Shown here: in pieces, positions 35,452 through 47,052 of the stretch | How the letters are laid out: each line of letters opens with the position of its first letter | How positions within the stretch are numbered: the first letter of the stretch is position 1 | From: Cyclina sinensis | Taxonomy: Eukaryota; Mollusca; Bivalvia; Venerida; Veneridae | Direction of reading: 5' to 3' | DNA: 64,000 nt | NCBI GenBank assembly: GCA_012932295.1 | Contig: JAAONU010000014.1 | Location: 2,436,501-2,500,500 of the forward strand | Position numbers and translations under genes: made by a program | The notes under the pieces: model-generated | Told to the model about the DNA's origin: nothing | Database searches by the model: none | Seen by the model: the letters and a program-made list of their open reading frames with translations, nothing else

Positions 35452-35636
35452 TCTGCTGTTAGACACTGTTAAATCTGCTGTTAGACACTATTCAACAGTG
35501 CTGTTAGACACTGTTAAGTCTGCTGTTAGACACTGTTAAGTCTGCTGTTAGACACTGTTAAATCTGCTGTTAGACACTGTTAAATCTGCTGTTAGACACT
35601 ATTTAACAGTGCTGTTAGACACTGTTGAATCTGCTG
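35452..35636 (+). repeat. Minisatellite with 22-bp unit and variant units
   Basis: Contiguous copies of TCTGCTGTTAGACACTGTTA plus two bases. Two places carry a variant (ACTATTCAACAG / ACTATTTAACAG followed directly by TGCTGTTAGACAC), giving a longer compound unit that recurs about 115 bp apart. Pure tandem array without spacers. Confidence 0.93.
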
Positions 35637-37345
35637 TATAAACGTTAAAAAACATTACTTTAGTCTTAGAATTACAATTCAACAAACATGCAACACATAA
35701 TTTGGAATGATATTATCAACCAATGGAAAAGATTACTGTGTATATATTCAAATGAATGAACCAAATTAAGATAGAAAATGAAGTTATTTTTCATTATAGT
35801 GGTTGTTTTTTCTTCTTTCGAAAATTCGTTTCCGCGCGGTGATTATATGCAAGATAGCTTATCTTTTACTTTGTCTAATTGAGCTAAAATGTTGGTAGAT
35901 GTCACGTTAGGAATTACAATTATAATGTGAACGTGCTATGAAATATCAAAATGAAATAGTATACGACAGCAAAGCAAATAAAAGAACAGTAATTATCGTT
36001 TTGATTAAAAATATTTCCAGTCTAGTCAAATGTGACCTGTTATTTATCATTACAAAAAAAAATAATGTCAAGGTCACTGTAACAGAGTCACGACTAAAAC
36101 TTTTTTAATTTTGGCAAATAATATTGCAGTCGTCTGCATACAATTATACTATTATGAATGTTAGATTTTGGGTACGGGACTGTAGAAATAAAATACTTCT
36201 TTAGTCATTTCTGATGTTATGTAAGGTATTTAAAATGGGAACAAATCTCAACCTTACCAGTTATTCCAATAAACTAGTATATTAATGATATAAGCGAGTC
36301 AATTACTCTTCAAATTTAGGGGTCCACCAGTGAAATTCAAACTAACACCATTTTTTCTACCTGTGTATTTCATGAAGAACTTATAGGAAATTGATTTCTG
36401 CAAAAAAATCATAAGTTGCCGAATGAACTTTTCCACAAATTTAACTGGCAACTATGCAGTCTAAATTAGGCTTTTTGACTCTGAAACTGGCTGTAATTTA
36501 GCATGAACTGACAAAAAGTTAAAAATATTAGTAATAAAGAGTATCAAATTTATAAGATATTGATAGAAATTATCAGTTTAGATCCTACTGACAAAAATTA
36601 TTCTAAAAACGATAAAAAATTAACTTTAACATCTGATGTCAAATTTCAATTTACTGTCTTATTAAGTCCATAATTAAGAAAAAAAATCACTTTTTAGTGC
36701 AAATTTCACCAAAAATATAGTAATGGCATAATAACAACAAATACTGCGAAAACTGATACGTTGTAGATAATTATATGGTCATTCTAAAAGTGTAAAAAAG
36801 AGTAGGTCACCGTTCATCTTTAAGAGCTATCAAATAAAGAACACTGTAGATGTATATCATATATGTTGTAACCTGGTAGCAATTTACCCCACCCACTCCG
36901 TTTTGCATAGCAAAATAATTATAAAATAAAAATAAATATAAATAAAAAGATTTTTAACAAACATTATATCTACACTGCTTAAAATGACTTGTTGGAAGAA
37001 AATGAAAGAATCAGATGTACATTTTCTCTGAATTCATATGCATATTTACCACTTCCATTATGATGAAAGTTCTGTTGGAGGTACTTAAATATGGTTAATT
37101 AAAAAACAGATTGTTAGGTTCACCATATATCATACCTTATGAAAAGACCAGCCTAAGATAACATATTCCACAAATAATCTTTCACAAATAGAGGTGATAA
37201 ATAGCCTAAGCAGTCACTAGAACAGTTTATGACAACATTTTAATAGTCATGAAGGCTGCCAAAATCCATCTCAAATCTTATAAAGTTGAAGTCGTACAGT
37301 TTCTGTTTTACAGAATCAGTATTGGTTGCCCTGGACAGCAGGCAA
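35637..37345. other. No gene seen
   Basis: AT-rich flank of the inverted-repeat element that starts at 37346. No ORFs of interest or recognisable repeats. Confidence 0.5.
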
Positions 37346-37781
37346 CTATATACACTGTTGTACAGCGTTCACCGGAAATAGCCCATCAAAATGTCTAAAA
37401 CGAAAGTAAAATCGCCGATGTGGAGTTCACCCAAGGTAATGTTTCAGCTTATTTCTCCATCATATCTTTATCGATTTCTCCAAACTAAACAATATTGTGA
37501 AGCTAAATATGTCTGGTTTTAGACCAGTACTTGCTTTTTTCTGCAAGTTGGGTATTTTTGGAGTAATTGGCGATAAATTGTGGCCTCGTTGTTGACTTTT
37601 GCGAACAATGTTGATATTTTCCACTAAATCAAGCCCGAAACGCATTTGCTGTGTCAAAATCCATCTTGATTTATCAAATATAGACTTTCCTCCACTTGTA
37701 TTAGAGCGGCCATTCACCAACTCAAGCTACTTTTTACAAAGTTTGCGAAAAACGGCCATGCCTTGTGTACGGGGTCTAGCA
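37346..37781 (+). repeat. Left arm of the long inverted repeat
   Basis: Near the outer end it reads inward as CATCAAAATGTCTAAAACG, then 15 codons ending CCC AAG before GTAATG. That would fit a short first exon (MSKTKVKSPMWSSPK) with a splice donor, but this is speculation. In the right arm the same ATG is CTG. An 86-codon ORF on the opposite strand (37460-37720) recurs in the other arm only because the arms are copies. Confidence 0.8.
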
Positions 37782-37857
37782 ACAAAATAAATTCAAGTGA
37801 ACGGGGTGTAGTAGTTCAATGTACAGGGTTTAGTAGCATGTGTACGGTGTCTAGTAG
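37764..37857 (+). repeat. Degenerate minisatellite GTGTACGGGGTCTAGTAG at the inner end of the left arm
   Basis: Four copies of an 18-bp motif (near 37764, 37797, 37819, 37839) with irregular spacing. The mirror region of the right arm has three copies on the opposite strand (39686-39703, 39720-39737, 39743-39760). The motif therefore extends past the high-identity arms into diverged sequence on both sides, which suggests the original inverted unit was longer. Confidence 0.75.
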
Positions 37858-37886
37858 CAACATCTTTTTCAAATTTTAGTCTTTAT

Positions 37887-38134
37887 CAGGCGCGTAGCTG
37901 CCTATACGCGAGTACGCAGCTGAATCCACATTATTTTGACCAAAAAAAAGTAAAGCTATTCATCTCCATTTTTATGCTAAAATAAATGGATTTTCGTTGG
38001 TCAAGAAAGCTCTCCGGAGGCCCCAAAACGCACCAAATTGCACCATTTATTTCAAAATTTTCAGGGGGGCATGCCCCCTGACCCCCCTAGATTACTTTTG
38101 AATCCACATTCTTTATAGGCTAGCTACGCGCCTG
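37887..38134. mobile_element. 248-bp MITE-like element with CAGGCGCGTAGC termini
   Basis: Starts CAGGCGCGTAGCTGCCTATA; the end at 38134 is its inverted counterpart with one extra base (…TATAGGCTAGCTACGCGCCTG). Near the right end is a GGGGGGCATGCCCCC palindrome. A CAG-type terminus suggests hAT, but the flanks (GTCTTTAT and TTTATTAT) do not give a clear 8-bp duplication. No coding content. Nested in the long inverted-repeat unit. Confidence 0.75.
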
Positions 38135-38348
38135 TTTATTATATTAGTTTTATTTGGAAATGCTTTCGTTTCAGACTAAAACATAGAGAAGTGGGGAGAA
38201 AAAGAAGACTCGGAGTTCTTTGGTAAATAATTTATCTAATAAGTTTTTTTAGCCTAACACACAAATGCAATAGTATGAGAACTACGTTTTATTATTTTAT
38301 ATTCGCACCATCACAAACATTAGCTGAATAGTGTCGGTCGGTATTTAT

Positions 38349-38690
38349 AAGACAGGTCGAAGAGCGGATCGGTGGTCTAGTGGTAAACTCGACTCGTAAT
38401 CGATGGGTCGCAGGTTCAACACCCCCACCTCCCTCCCCCACCCCTCCCCCCCGCTTCTACAACTAACATTACTAGATGGACCTCTTTAGTACTGGTTCTA
38501 ACCAGGAATAATGTCCCATGTATTGGTGCTTTTCACCGGTCACGTTAAAGAATCTGGCGATGTCTATGTGGTGGGCGCGTCAGTATCATGCAATATTGGT
38601 CACTAATACAAACCATCAGTTTTCTGACCCACTCGCCGTATGGAAATGTCCGAGTGCGAGCATTTACTTACCTACTTACAAGACAGGTCG
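38349..38690 (+). mobile_element. tRNA-derived SINE with 11-bp target-site duplication
   Basis: AAGACAGGTCG at 38349-38359 and 38680-38690 flanks the element 38360-38679. The head has a perfect A-box match (TGGTCTAGTGG, 38373-38383), an anticodon-like loop CTCGTAA and a B-box-like GGTTCAACACC (38413-38423). The body contains a C-rich run, CTGGTTCTAACCAGGAA and CACGTTAAAGAATCTGGC. The tail is short repeats of ACTTACCT type. Clean duplication and intact boxes mark a comparatively recent insertion. The 68-codon ORF over its end is spurious. Confidence 0.85.
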
Positions 38691-38825
38691 GTAATTGATC
38701 ATACACTTAAGAGATTGTGTACGAGTGTCATTTTGTACAAAACGGCATTAACGGGTGTTTTCCATAAAACCGTTTTAAAAAAATGTATTGCTTTGAAAAA
38801 AAGTGTAGCACAATATATTGCTTTC

Positions 38826-38910
38826 TCGTTCCCACGACACAGCTAACTCGTTCCCACGAGTTAGTAAGTCGTTCCCACGACATAGCAAACTCGTTCCCAC
38901 GAGTTAGTAA
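38826..38910 (+). repeat. Tandem 43-bp dimers built on TCGTTCCCACGA
   Basis: Four units of about 21 bp alternate between two forms, TCGTTCCCACGACAYAGC-type and TCGTTCCCACGAGTTAGTAA, giving a 43-bp dimer repeated twice. Together with the related array at 39072 this is a small satellite-like family. Confidence 0.9.
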
Positions 38911-38984
38911 TTATTATTATTTTATATTCGCACCATCACAGTTAATTAGTAGTTATTCGACATAGCTTACATTCGCTGTTCTTT

Positions 38985-39185
38985 TTTTCACAACACGATT
39001 CTTTTTTTTTACTGCGCAACTCTTTTTTTCAAATGCGATTCTTTTTTCAGATTTACACTTCTCTTTTTTTTTCGTTCCCACGAGTTACTAAGTCGTGGGA
39101 ACGAGATACTAAGTCGTTCCCTCGAGTTAGTATCTCGTCTGAACGAGATAAAAAAAGAGAAGTGCAATTTAAAAAAACGTTGTGC
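38985..39185. repeat. Foldback with palindromic CGTTCCCACGAG / CTCGTGGGAACG core
   Basis: The centre (39072-39151) is a series of 21-bp units that flip strand: TCGTTCCCACGAGTTACTAAG, TCGTGGGAACGAGATACTAAG and so on (three of them written here only in part). It is flanked by pyrimidine-rich arm TTACACTTCTCTTTTTTT on the left and the complementary AAAAAAAGAGAAGTGCAA on the right, with CACAAC/GTTGTG further out. Overall a hairpin of about 200 bp. The 70-codon ORF across it (FPRV...SWERD) is a repeat artefact. Confidence 0.8.
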
Positions 39186-39742
39186 ATGTCACCTCTGTGC
39201 CACCGTACCAGTGATCTAGTCTTCTCCTATAAGATAAAAAACTAGTCAAGGAAAATATTTTACCAAGTTATCATACTTGTTTATTTTTAAATGAAGTCTT
39301 AAGACCGGTTAAAGGAAAATACCTGGTAAACTAGCTTATTTAACAATGCACCACTCTACATTCTTAAGTACTAATTGAGCCAAATTTTACAGTTTAACCA
39401 AGTTCTATCAATGTTGGAATGAAATAAGGAATATAGAGTTAAATATTTTTCTATAAACTTATGATCATGCATAAAAAGTGTTATAGGCGGGCGGCAAACG
39501 GCGTACTAAGTGTTAAATTGGAATATAAACATTATAAATACTTGAATATTAATAATGATTTGCAAACAAAATGTTTCGCTTTACGCTCCCTGCCCTCTTC
39601 GACACTAATCGCAATTCATTAATCAGCTGTGTGTGCACTGGTACTGAAGTTAAATTGCAATTTGCAGAAAATGGCATTCGTTTACCTACTATACCCCGTA
39701 CACTCACAAGACAGTTTTCAATCTACACCCCGTACAGAACTG

Positions 39743-40177
39743 TGCTAGACCCCGTACACAAGGCATGACCGTTTTTCGCAAATTTTGTAAAAAGTAGCTC
39801 GAGTTGGTGAATGGCCGCTCTAATACAAGTGGAGGAAAGTCTGTATTTGATAAATCAAGATGGATTTTGACACAGCAAATGCGTTTCGGGCTTGATTTAG
39901 TGGAAAATATCAACATTGTTCGCAAAAGTCAACAACGAGGCCACAATTTATCGCCAATTACTCCAAAAATACCCAACTTGCAGAAAAAAGCAAGTACTGG
40001 TCTAAAACCAGACATATTTAGCTTCACAATATTGTTTAGTTTGGAGAAATCGATAAAGATATGATGGAGAAATAAGCTGAAACATTACCTTGGGTGAACT
40101 CCACATCGGCGATTTTACTTTCGTTTTAGACAGTTTGATGGGCTATTTCCGGTGAACGCTGTACAACAGTGATATAG
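39743..40177 (-). repeat. Right arm of the long inverted repeat
   Basis: Reverse complement of 37346-37781, one base shorter. Visible differences include one base in CTATAT(A)CACTG, ATG versus CTG in the putative start, and TATAG versus TACAG ahead of ACTTTCC. Very low divergence implies recent formation or gene conversion between the arms. Confidence 0.85.
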
Positions 40178-40931
40178 CAGGAAGACTGCTAATTCTTTAA
40201 TTTCTCTTGCTAAGAATTTTCACCTGTGCACTAAACATGATTACACATTATTGTGTACAAGTTAAATTCCAATAAAAGCATTCTATTTTATTCTTATAAG
40301 ACGTTAATGATCATCAAGAAGTGAATTCATTACAGCAGCTCCATTAAAACGTCTTCAGATCAGTTTTTAAGCCTTTTTCAAACTTTTTTTTTTTTAATTC
40401 CCATTGTAGAAATCAATGAGAGTACTTATAGTAATAACAGTCAAATGTTCTTATATTGTCACCTATATTAAGAAGCTTTTACTTTTAAAAAGTGTTATAC
40501 TTAAAGTTTATTTTTCATTTAAATCCAAAATTCCTGTATGGAAAGAAGTTATGCCATGAAATGCAAATTGTTTATCAGTCCAAGCACTAACAGCAGTCAT
40601 CTTGGCACTTAAATGAAGAACCTGAAAAAAAACCCACTAAATTACATGTATCTAGATAGGGTTGTCAAAACTGTGCCTTTTCCATGTTTTATGGCACAGC
40701 CACACATTTTTATAAACAATGTAATGCTTTGAATATTTATCAAGGGTTAATTAAAAACGAAACAGAAAAATTGCAGAAGAAATATCTACTGCATATTTAT
40801 GCAAATAGAAAAGAACCTTAAGGGACAAGATAGCTGTTAAAAACATGCAGTATGTGTAGAAGTCAAGAGGCCTACATTTAAAGCATATCTACTGTATCTC
40901 TTTGCAAACTAAATTTTCAAAGTACAAAATA
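40178..40931. other. No gene seen, spacer between two inverted-repeat structures
   Basis: AT-rich, with no recognisable ORF or repeat. Confidence 0.5.
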
Positions 40932-41973
40932 GCACAGTCACTTGAAGTTGGGACCTCGCCCCTCCCCCCCCCCCCCGCCCCATTGCACAAGAGTTTTGTA
41001 GCATAAAAATCATAAATAACAGCTTCATACAACTATTCATACTGTTATCTTTTACAAATTTGGCCTTTTCAAAAAAAGCCCAAACCCACCATCCAACACT
41101 ATAATATACACAAGTTATGAAACATTGCGCCTCAAATCACCTCACCGGCCTATGTTTTTCCTTGGTTTTTGCAATAAAAACAAATGTCTGGAAAATGTTG
41201 ATGGTGTCTATCAATTAAACAGTAATTATTCTACACATCAGTGTCGGTCTCACCATTCTAGGTGAAAGAATAAGGTTGGAATTCAATGAAAATACTCAAA
41301 ATTTACCCGCCGCCACATATTCTTTCGAGAAATTATGACAGCGGCGACACTATCTCCCATCTTCCCGTATCAAAACGGACAATTCTTGAATGTGGAACCA
41401 GTCGTCCGCGGAACCAGCTGATAAGCACATCGTGTTTTTCATCTTGTATATTCTGTGTGTTATGGTAAAAACTGGATAATATTGGTAAGTTTATCCTTCC
41501 GTTTATTGCCATTTTAAGTAATAAAAGTTATATGTGAATTAATAAATCAAGAAATATAACGGTTCCAAAATACGACTGCACGATTTTACATTCAGAAGTT
41601 GTCCGTTATGGTACGGGAAAACGGGAGATAGTGTCGCCGCTGTCATTATTTCTCGAAAGAATATGTGGCGGCAAGTAAATTTGGAATGTTTTCATTGAAT
41701 TCCAACCTTATTCTTTCACCTAGAATGGTGAGACCGACATTGGCCGGTGAAGTGATTTGAGGCGCAATGTTTCATAACTTGTGTATATTATAGTGTTGGA
41801 TGGTGGGTTTGGGCTTTTTTTGAAAAGGCCAAATTTGTAACAGATAACAGTAGGAATAGTTGTATGAAGCTGTTATTTATGATTTTTATGCTACAAAACT
41901 CTTGTGCAATGGGGCGGGGAGGGGAGGGGGGGGGGGGCGGGCGGGGCGAGGTCCCAACTTCAAGTGACTGTGC
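40932..41973. repeat. 1.04-kb near-palindrome with poly-C / poly-G segments near its outer ends
   Basis: The left arm 40932-41393 and right arm 41588-41973 are inverted copies around a spacer of about 194 bp. Outer parts are almost identical; inner parts (ACTATCTCCC...ACGGACAA) are visibly more diverged. The left arm has about 88 bp (around 41150-41240) missing from the right. Each arm has a homopolymer-rich block: C-rich at 40955-40983, G-rich at 41911-41951 with several GGGG runs, a potential G-quadruplex. No coding capacity. It is either a large foldback element or an inverted duplication. Confidence 0.9.
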
Positions 41974-43367
41974 AAAATAGCGGTTAAACATGTTTTCTGT
42001 TCTTCTTTTGGTTACATATTTTGTTCCCAATCTAAAATAATGGGCGTATATATTGATTTGAAAAATCTTGCTTCATTGGACAAAGCTGACCTGTAGTCCT
42101 AAACAAATTTCTGGAAGAAATTGGCATTTTCTAGATAACGAATTCATAGACAGACCTACGGTCAATCCAGGCGTATAAATAAAAATCATAATTCTGAAGG
42201 GAATTATTGATTAAGCGTGAGTTCAGTTTACTAGTTCTACATACGCTCTCGCATGAAATAAGTTAATCAATGAACACTTTATGTGATTTTTTATTGTATC
42301 AAAATTTTGAAATTGTATTGAAATTTGTCATTCTATTCTAAACAAAAATCGATTGTCATCGAAACAGAAATCTACTGGCACTAAAATCTGAGCTGCATTG
42401 ATGTATCATACGTTTGATGGTTCATTAATGGTATATATCTTTAACAGCATGGTTTGACCAAACGTCTAGGAACCAAGATCAGAATATGGCTTAACATTTC
42501 TTCGCAAGTGTTATCCTTATTGTTCTAAAATGACTGTTACTCTAAAACCTTACGATATTTCCCCTACTAAAGCTATTTATTACAAATTCTTAGGAATTAT
42601 ACATGCAGACATTTCATTTTATGTGTAAATTCTTCATAACTGAACTGTATTTGTTTAAACAATATTTTAATGTGCCTGAATGAAATGCGTCAATAAGTGC
42701 CCAACAGCTTAAAATGGATTTATATGGAAAAAAGGTGATACGATGTACCTTAGGGTATTGAAGTAGTAATATTCCAGCGTTTACTTTAGGAATTGATTGA
42801 TTTATTCTATAAGGTCTCCAACAGAAATACCCCTACATATATGACTTATCAGAGCATATTTAAAGGATCAAACATATAATATTGTTACAAACATATGTAA
42901 GTGTACGCACCACTTTGTTGCATTTCAGACTTCTTGAATTTAAGTTTATTCTAATTTTATCTTAAATTCATTTTTGAAAACAACGAAACGATCGCGAGAG
43001 CGTGTTGCATAACTAAGTCCATTTAACACAGATTTACATTAATCGCAGTTTATTTACAGGCATTTTCAAGACACTAAAAGCCACAAATTGTGGAAAATTC
43101 ACATCTCACCACAGCTATACAGGATAATACATGTTGTATATATTGACCCGACATCAGCTGAAACCAAACGATTTCGTCGTTTTACTGCATGTGAAAGGCT
43201 TTTAAAGATACATCGTGTTTGTATAATGTGCATTGAAATGTCTTTTTTCTATCCGTTTTGTCATGTTTGAGTTATAGTCAAAAGATAAGGGAACAGTATG
43301 TAATAAATATGTTTAAAAATGATAACAACAAAAATAATAAAATCAAGTCTCCCATCACAAAATCAAC
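41974..43367. other. No gene seen
   Basis: AT-rich; the only ORF (43088-43270, 60 codons) has no recognisable motif. Confidence 0.5.
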
Positions 43368-43870
43368 GAACTCTCATAACTCATGCAAAGCGGTCGTGCA
43401 AAAAACCCTGTAAATATGCACAACTAAATTAGGTACGGAACAGTTTATTAGGTTTCATGAAAATTTACACATTCTTGAAGGAAGAGTTGCGCTGACATAA
43501 AAAAAATGTATACAAATATATAAAAAAGTCTATAAACTTTGGGGACCCATAACTCTTGCAATAACCTGTCAAGCATAAATCCTGAAAATATGCACAACTA
43601 CACTAGGTTCTTAATATATTTATAAGGTTTGATTAAAATACGATATTGAGTATATGAGCTGCGCTGACAAAAGACAAGACAAATCTAAATTTATAAAGTC
43701 CCATTACTCCTGAAAAATCAGTCAAGTGAAATCGTGACAATATACACCACTGTACAGTGTAACGTTTCGTCAAAATCCAGTCATGAATTTTTGAGTAGTT
43801 GCGTTGAAAAACTTTGTGTTAGACATACAGACAAAGTGACGGACCGACAGATATGGACAAAATTAATATG
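43368..43870 (+). repeat. Interspersed repeat with three 155-175-bp modules and a GACAGAC-type tail
   Basis: Three diverged modules start near 43371 (CTCATAACTCATGCAA), 43548 (CCCATAACTCTTGCAA) and 43705 (CCCATTACTCCTGAAA). Each contains TGMACAACTA/TACACCACTG and ends with GCGCTGACA/GCGTTGAAA. The block ends ACATACAGACAAAGTGACGGACCGACAG (quoted in parts: ACATACAGACAAAG then GACGGACCGACAG). The build is the same as the GGTCA family at 26286 and 62700, modules plus GACAGAC tail, but the modules differ. Confidence 0.65.
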
Positions 43871-46800
43871 TCTCCCGACAACTTCGTGGTGGAAGACTTT
43901 ATAGTATTATATTACTTCATCTCATGACGAATGTATCTAGAAGACTCTACACAAGGTAACTGATTTTCTACACTGACCCAATGCATCTGCAACACTCTAT
44001 TTCATTTACATCACAATAAGTATTGTGGTAGTCTATTCCAGAAATGAAAAGGAAAGAACTAACAGACCGAGGTTCCTTTTGTAGGAAATACGAACTCAAA
44101 ATTGCAAAACTACAAAATGTCTTCTGTTGATTTCCCCACTAAAGACAATCTAACCAAGAAAGACGCTGATAGCTGTAATTGACAATATTCATTTATTATA
44201 AATGAAAATCTTTATTATAACTAATCGCAGAGAGATATTTTCCTAGACTAGATATCATATCGCGAGGCAAATTTAATATACTGCAATATTAAAGCCAAAG
44301 AGTTCGCCAGTACAGTTTGACAGTCTAGACAATGCATTGTCTAACAAAATGGATAAAACTTCTATCTTTTGAAACGAAGAAATCAAGAAGAAGTCCAAAT
44401 ACTATAATTTCCATTCAAATATTGTAGTAAACTGTTAATGAAAACTTCATACAAGAATATTTGAATTATAATTCGTTAAATGCTAATACTGCCATTGTGT
44501 AAGTCATGGTTTTTAACAAGGTCTTCAATTTGACAATGTCGAAGGCTCGGACCTTATATAACTGAAACAGCTTGTGAGTTAGTATATATGTTATTCATAT
44601 TTGGGATTTTTTTTATAAAACTTTTTTGTGAAATGAAAACATATTAAACTTTAATATCGAATCCAAAACCATTTCCTACAAGCCAGTTATACAAGAAATA
44701 TCAAATCATGCCAATAATGTGGCTTGCTCAAGGTATTAGATTTCTAATACTAAAAGTAACTTATATAGAATTTAAATTCAGTTTCTTTCGTTTAAAATAT
44801 ATTTCCATTGTAATAAAGCTTTTCAAAATGGCAAATTGATGAAAATTTGGCATCTGTGATTTCATTTATTAATTTCTCCAAAACAAGAGGTAACATATTC
44901 TATATATTGCCTATTTGTTAATTATAGTACATGAATTAAAATAACTGTAGCTAATTTGAAGCCCGAAAGATTTATGTTGAATTTAACGTTGATGACATTT
45001 CCTCATAATGAAGTGGATTGGGTAAATTCGTGCCATGTTTATAATTATATTTCGTCTCTTCTGACTTCCGGCTTTTCATTTGTTTGCTTTTTGTCAGCAG
45101 TCTGTATGTCTTCATAATGTGAAGTAAATCTTAGTCATTTTTTTTCAAACTCCCATGATAAAAGTGTCTTATATCGTCTATATTTTGTCTTAGGATAGTA
45201 TACTTCTTAAAAAAAGCTTCATTCAATGAGGACAAAATGTTTATTTGTACTCTTATACCTTAAGTATTACGTTTTACTGACAGCCTATGTCTTTGCATGG
45301 GAATATATTTATGTAAAATCTCCTGTTTTATACATATATGTATATCTGTATCAGTAACATTAGTTTCTTCTTTTTACATTCACTGTGTTTTCTGCATCTT
45401 GATCGCCATGCATCAATGCCACTTTGAATCATGATATAACTTTAAACGTTTTTGTAAACAGATTCTTACTTTACATGTCGCGGCACAATAAAAGATGTGA
45501 TCTAAACGACATTTGACTTTTAACAGATTTCTTTATGTCACCGAAATATCATATTCTGACTTCACATTTCATCAATTAGGCAGTTGCCTGCAAAGAGGTT
45601 TACAGATATAATACCGCCCATTAACAAAAAATATAACATTATCGTCAATTTAGGCAAATATTTGCACAAATGTATAGACAACTTGCTAAAAAGAAAATTA
45701 GCTGTTTATTTTCACTTATACCTATGTTCGTGGATGTCAGCGGATATAAAAGCACCTACTTTCGTATTCTGAAACCTCTCCACGATTTAGGATAACATCT
45801 TTCAAAAGATCATCCTATCATTTGATGACTTTTCCGAAACCTTTCCATTTGGCCATGATTCCTAATGTGTCTGCTATAACTCATTCCGCTGAATAGCTTC
45901 ATTTTAGTAATAGCACGGACAATTTTCGACGATTTAGCTCTCTTATTTTGTGAAGAAAAGACTCTCTTTGTGTCATTATTCCAGAGAATATTAATTTGAT
46001 TTCAAAGTTACAGCAATTGAAAATACACGTAGGTAATATAGCAAGGTTCTGGTAAACCATCAGTATGCAATGACTTTTTTTTTCAAGAAAATGTTAAAGG
46101 TTAGGCATCACATAATATTTCGAACATTTACACAATTTATGGCAGATATCATCGAAAATACAGCGCTTGTTTAAAAGACTACATGAGCAGTCCGACATTT
46201 TCAGTACAAAAACTGTTTATTTTACAATATTACACGTGATAAGACACGTTAAAAGAAAGGTCATCATTCAATCCAAAATCTGAATTCTAAAAGCGGAACT
46301 TTATTTTTTTCTGGAATCGTACAATTGTTTTCTTAAATGTATCTAAAATACTTTGACAGAACGACGAAGATAACTGAAGCACGCTACTTCTATTCTATAG
46401 TTCCCATTTTGCAAAGGAAGAGAATTGTTTGTTTAAAGCCTGTTCACATGGCAATTGCTTTTTCCTCTTTTTTATTTTATGTAAAGCCATAACGTAGCAT
46501 TGCACATTGAGTTGCTCTTATACTGAGATATTTCGCAAAAGGATCACTTAATTTTTTTCCTGAACTTGTATAAAACAATTAGTGTTAAATGCTTTATGTA
46601 TGACATAACAAGATTAAAGAAGATGTAAATGTACAGCTGTGTACTCAGATGTCAAAATTTATCAAAATAGTGACTATTGCAAAATGACAGGTATTTCAAA
46701 GCGTTGAAAATAAACACACAAGAGGTGTTTTATTTAACAAAAAAAAATGCTCCAAAGCCTGTAAACTGCAAACAATATTACTATGTCAGCAAAATATTGT

Positions 46801-47052
46801 CTAAGAATTAGGTAGGACTTGTGGTATCCCACAATCCAAACCTGTCCATTTAGCCGTTACCGTGTATTGAACTCTGGAGGGTATTCCCTTCCAAACTATT
46901 ATTCTGTTGAAATGACATAATCGTAGTTTGCACGCAAAGGCACTATGATAGTATTTCGTTCTTTAAAACGAAAAGGAGTAAATGTATTCAATTAAGCGTA
47001 ATGAACAATTTCAGAAACAAAGTATTCTTCCAGAAGCCAACACATCAATTTA
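43871..47052. other. No gene seen
   Basis: About 3.2 kb of AT-rich DNA with noise-length ORFs only. No transposon ends, arrays or RNA genes recognised. Confidence 0.5.

Larger units (their letters stand above)
38291..38940 (+). repeat. 25-bp perfect direct repeats flanking a 600-bp segment
   Basis: The same 25 bases (containing TATATTCGCACCATCACA) occur at 38291-38315 and 38916-38940. Between them lie a SINE and the first CGTTCCCACGAG array. The repeats could be the target duplication of one compound insertion or the footprint of a local duplication. They are too long for typical DNA transposon duplications but possible for a LINE-mobilised insertion. Confidence 0.7.
37346..40177. mobile_element. 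2.8-kb unit bounded by long (about 436-bp) inverted repeats
   Basis: The left arm 37346-37781 and right arm 39743-40177 are reverse complements, differing at only a handful of sites by eye. The 1.96-kb interior carries unrelated insertions: a CAGGCGCGTAGC element, a SINE with target duplication and palindromic CGTTCCCACGAG repeats. Flanks (AGCAGGCAA outside the left arm, GCAGGAAG outside the right) are similar but not a clean duplication. It may be a long-TIR DNA transposon or an inverted segmental duplication; no transposase frame is visible inside. Confidence 0.65.

Noticed and set aside
37460..37720. 86-codon ORF repeated almost unchanged at 39804-40064
   Set aside because: The two copies are the arms of one recent inverted repeat, so conservation says nothing about coding; no recognisable domain.
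39033..39245. 70-codon ORF with FPRV/SWERD repeats
   Set aside because: Arises from the palindromic CGTTCCCACGAG units.
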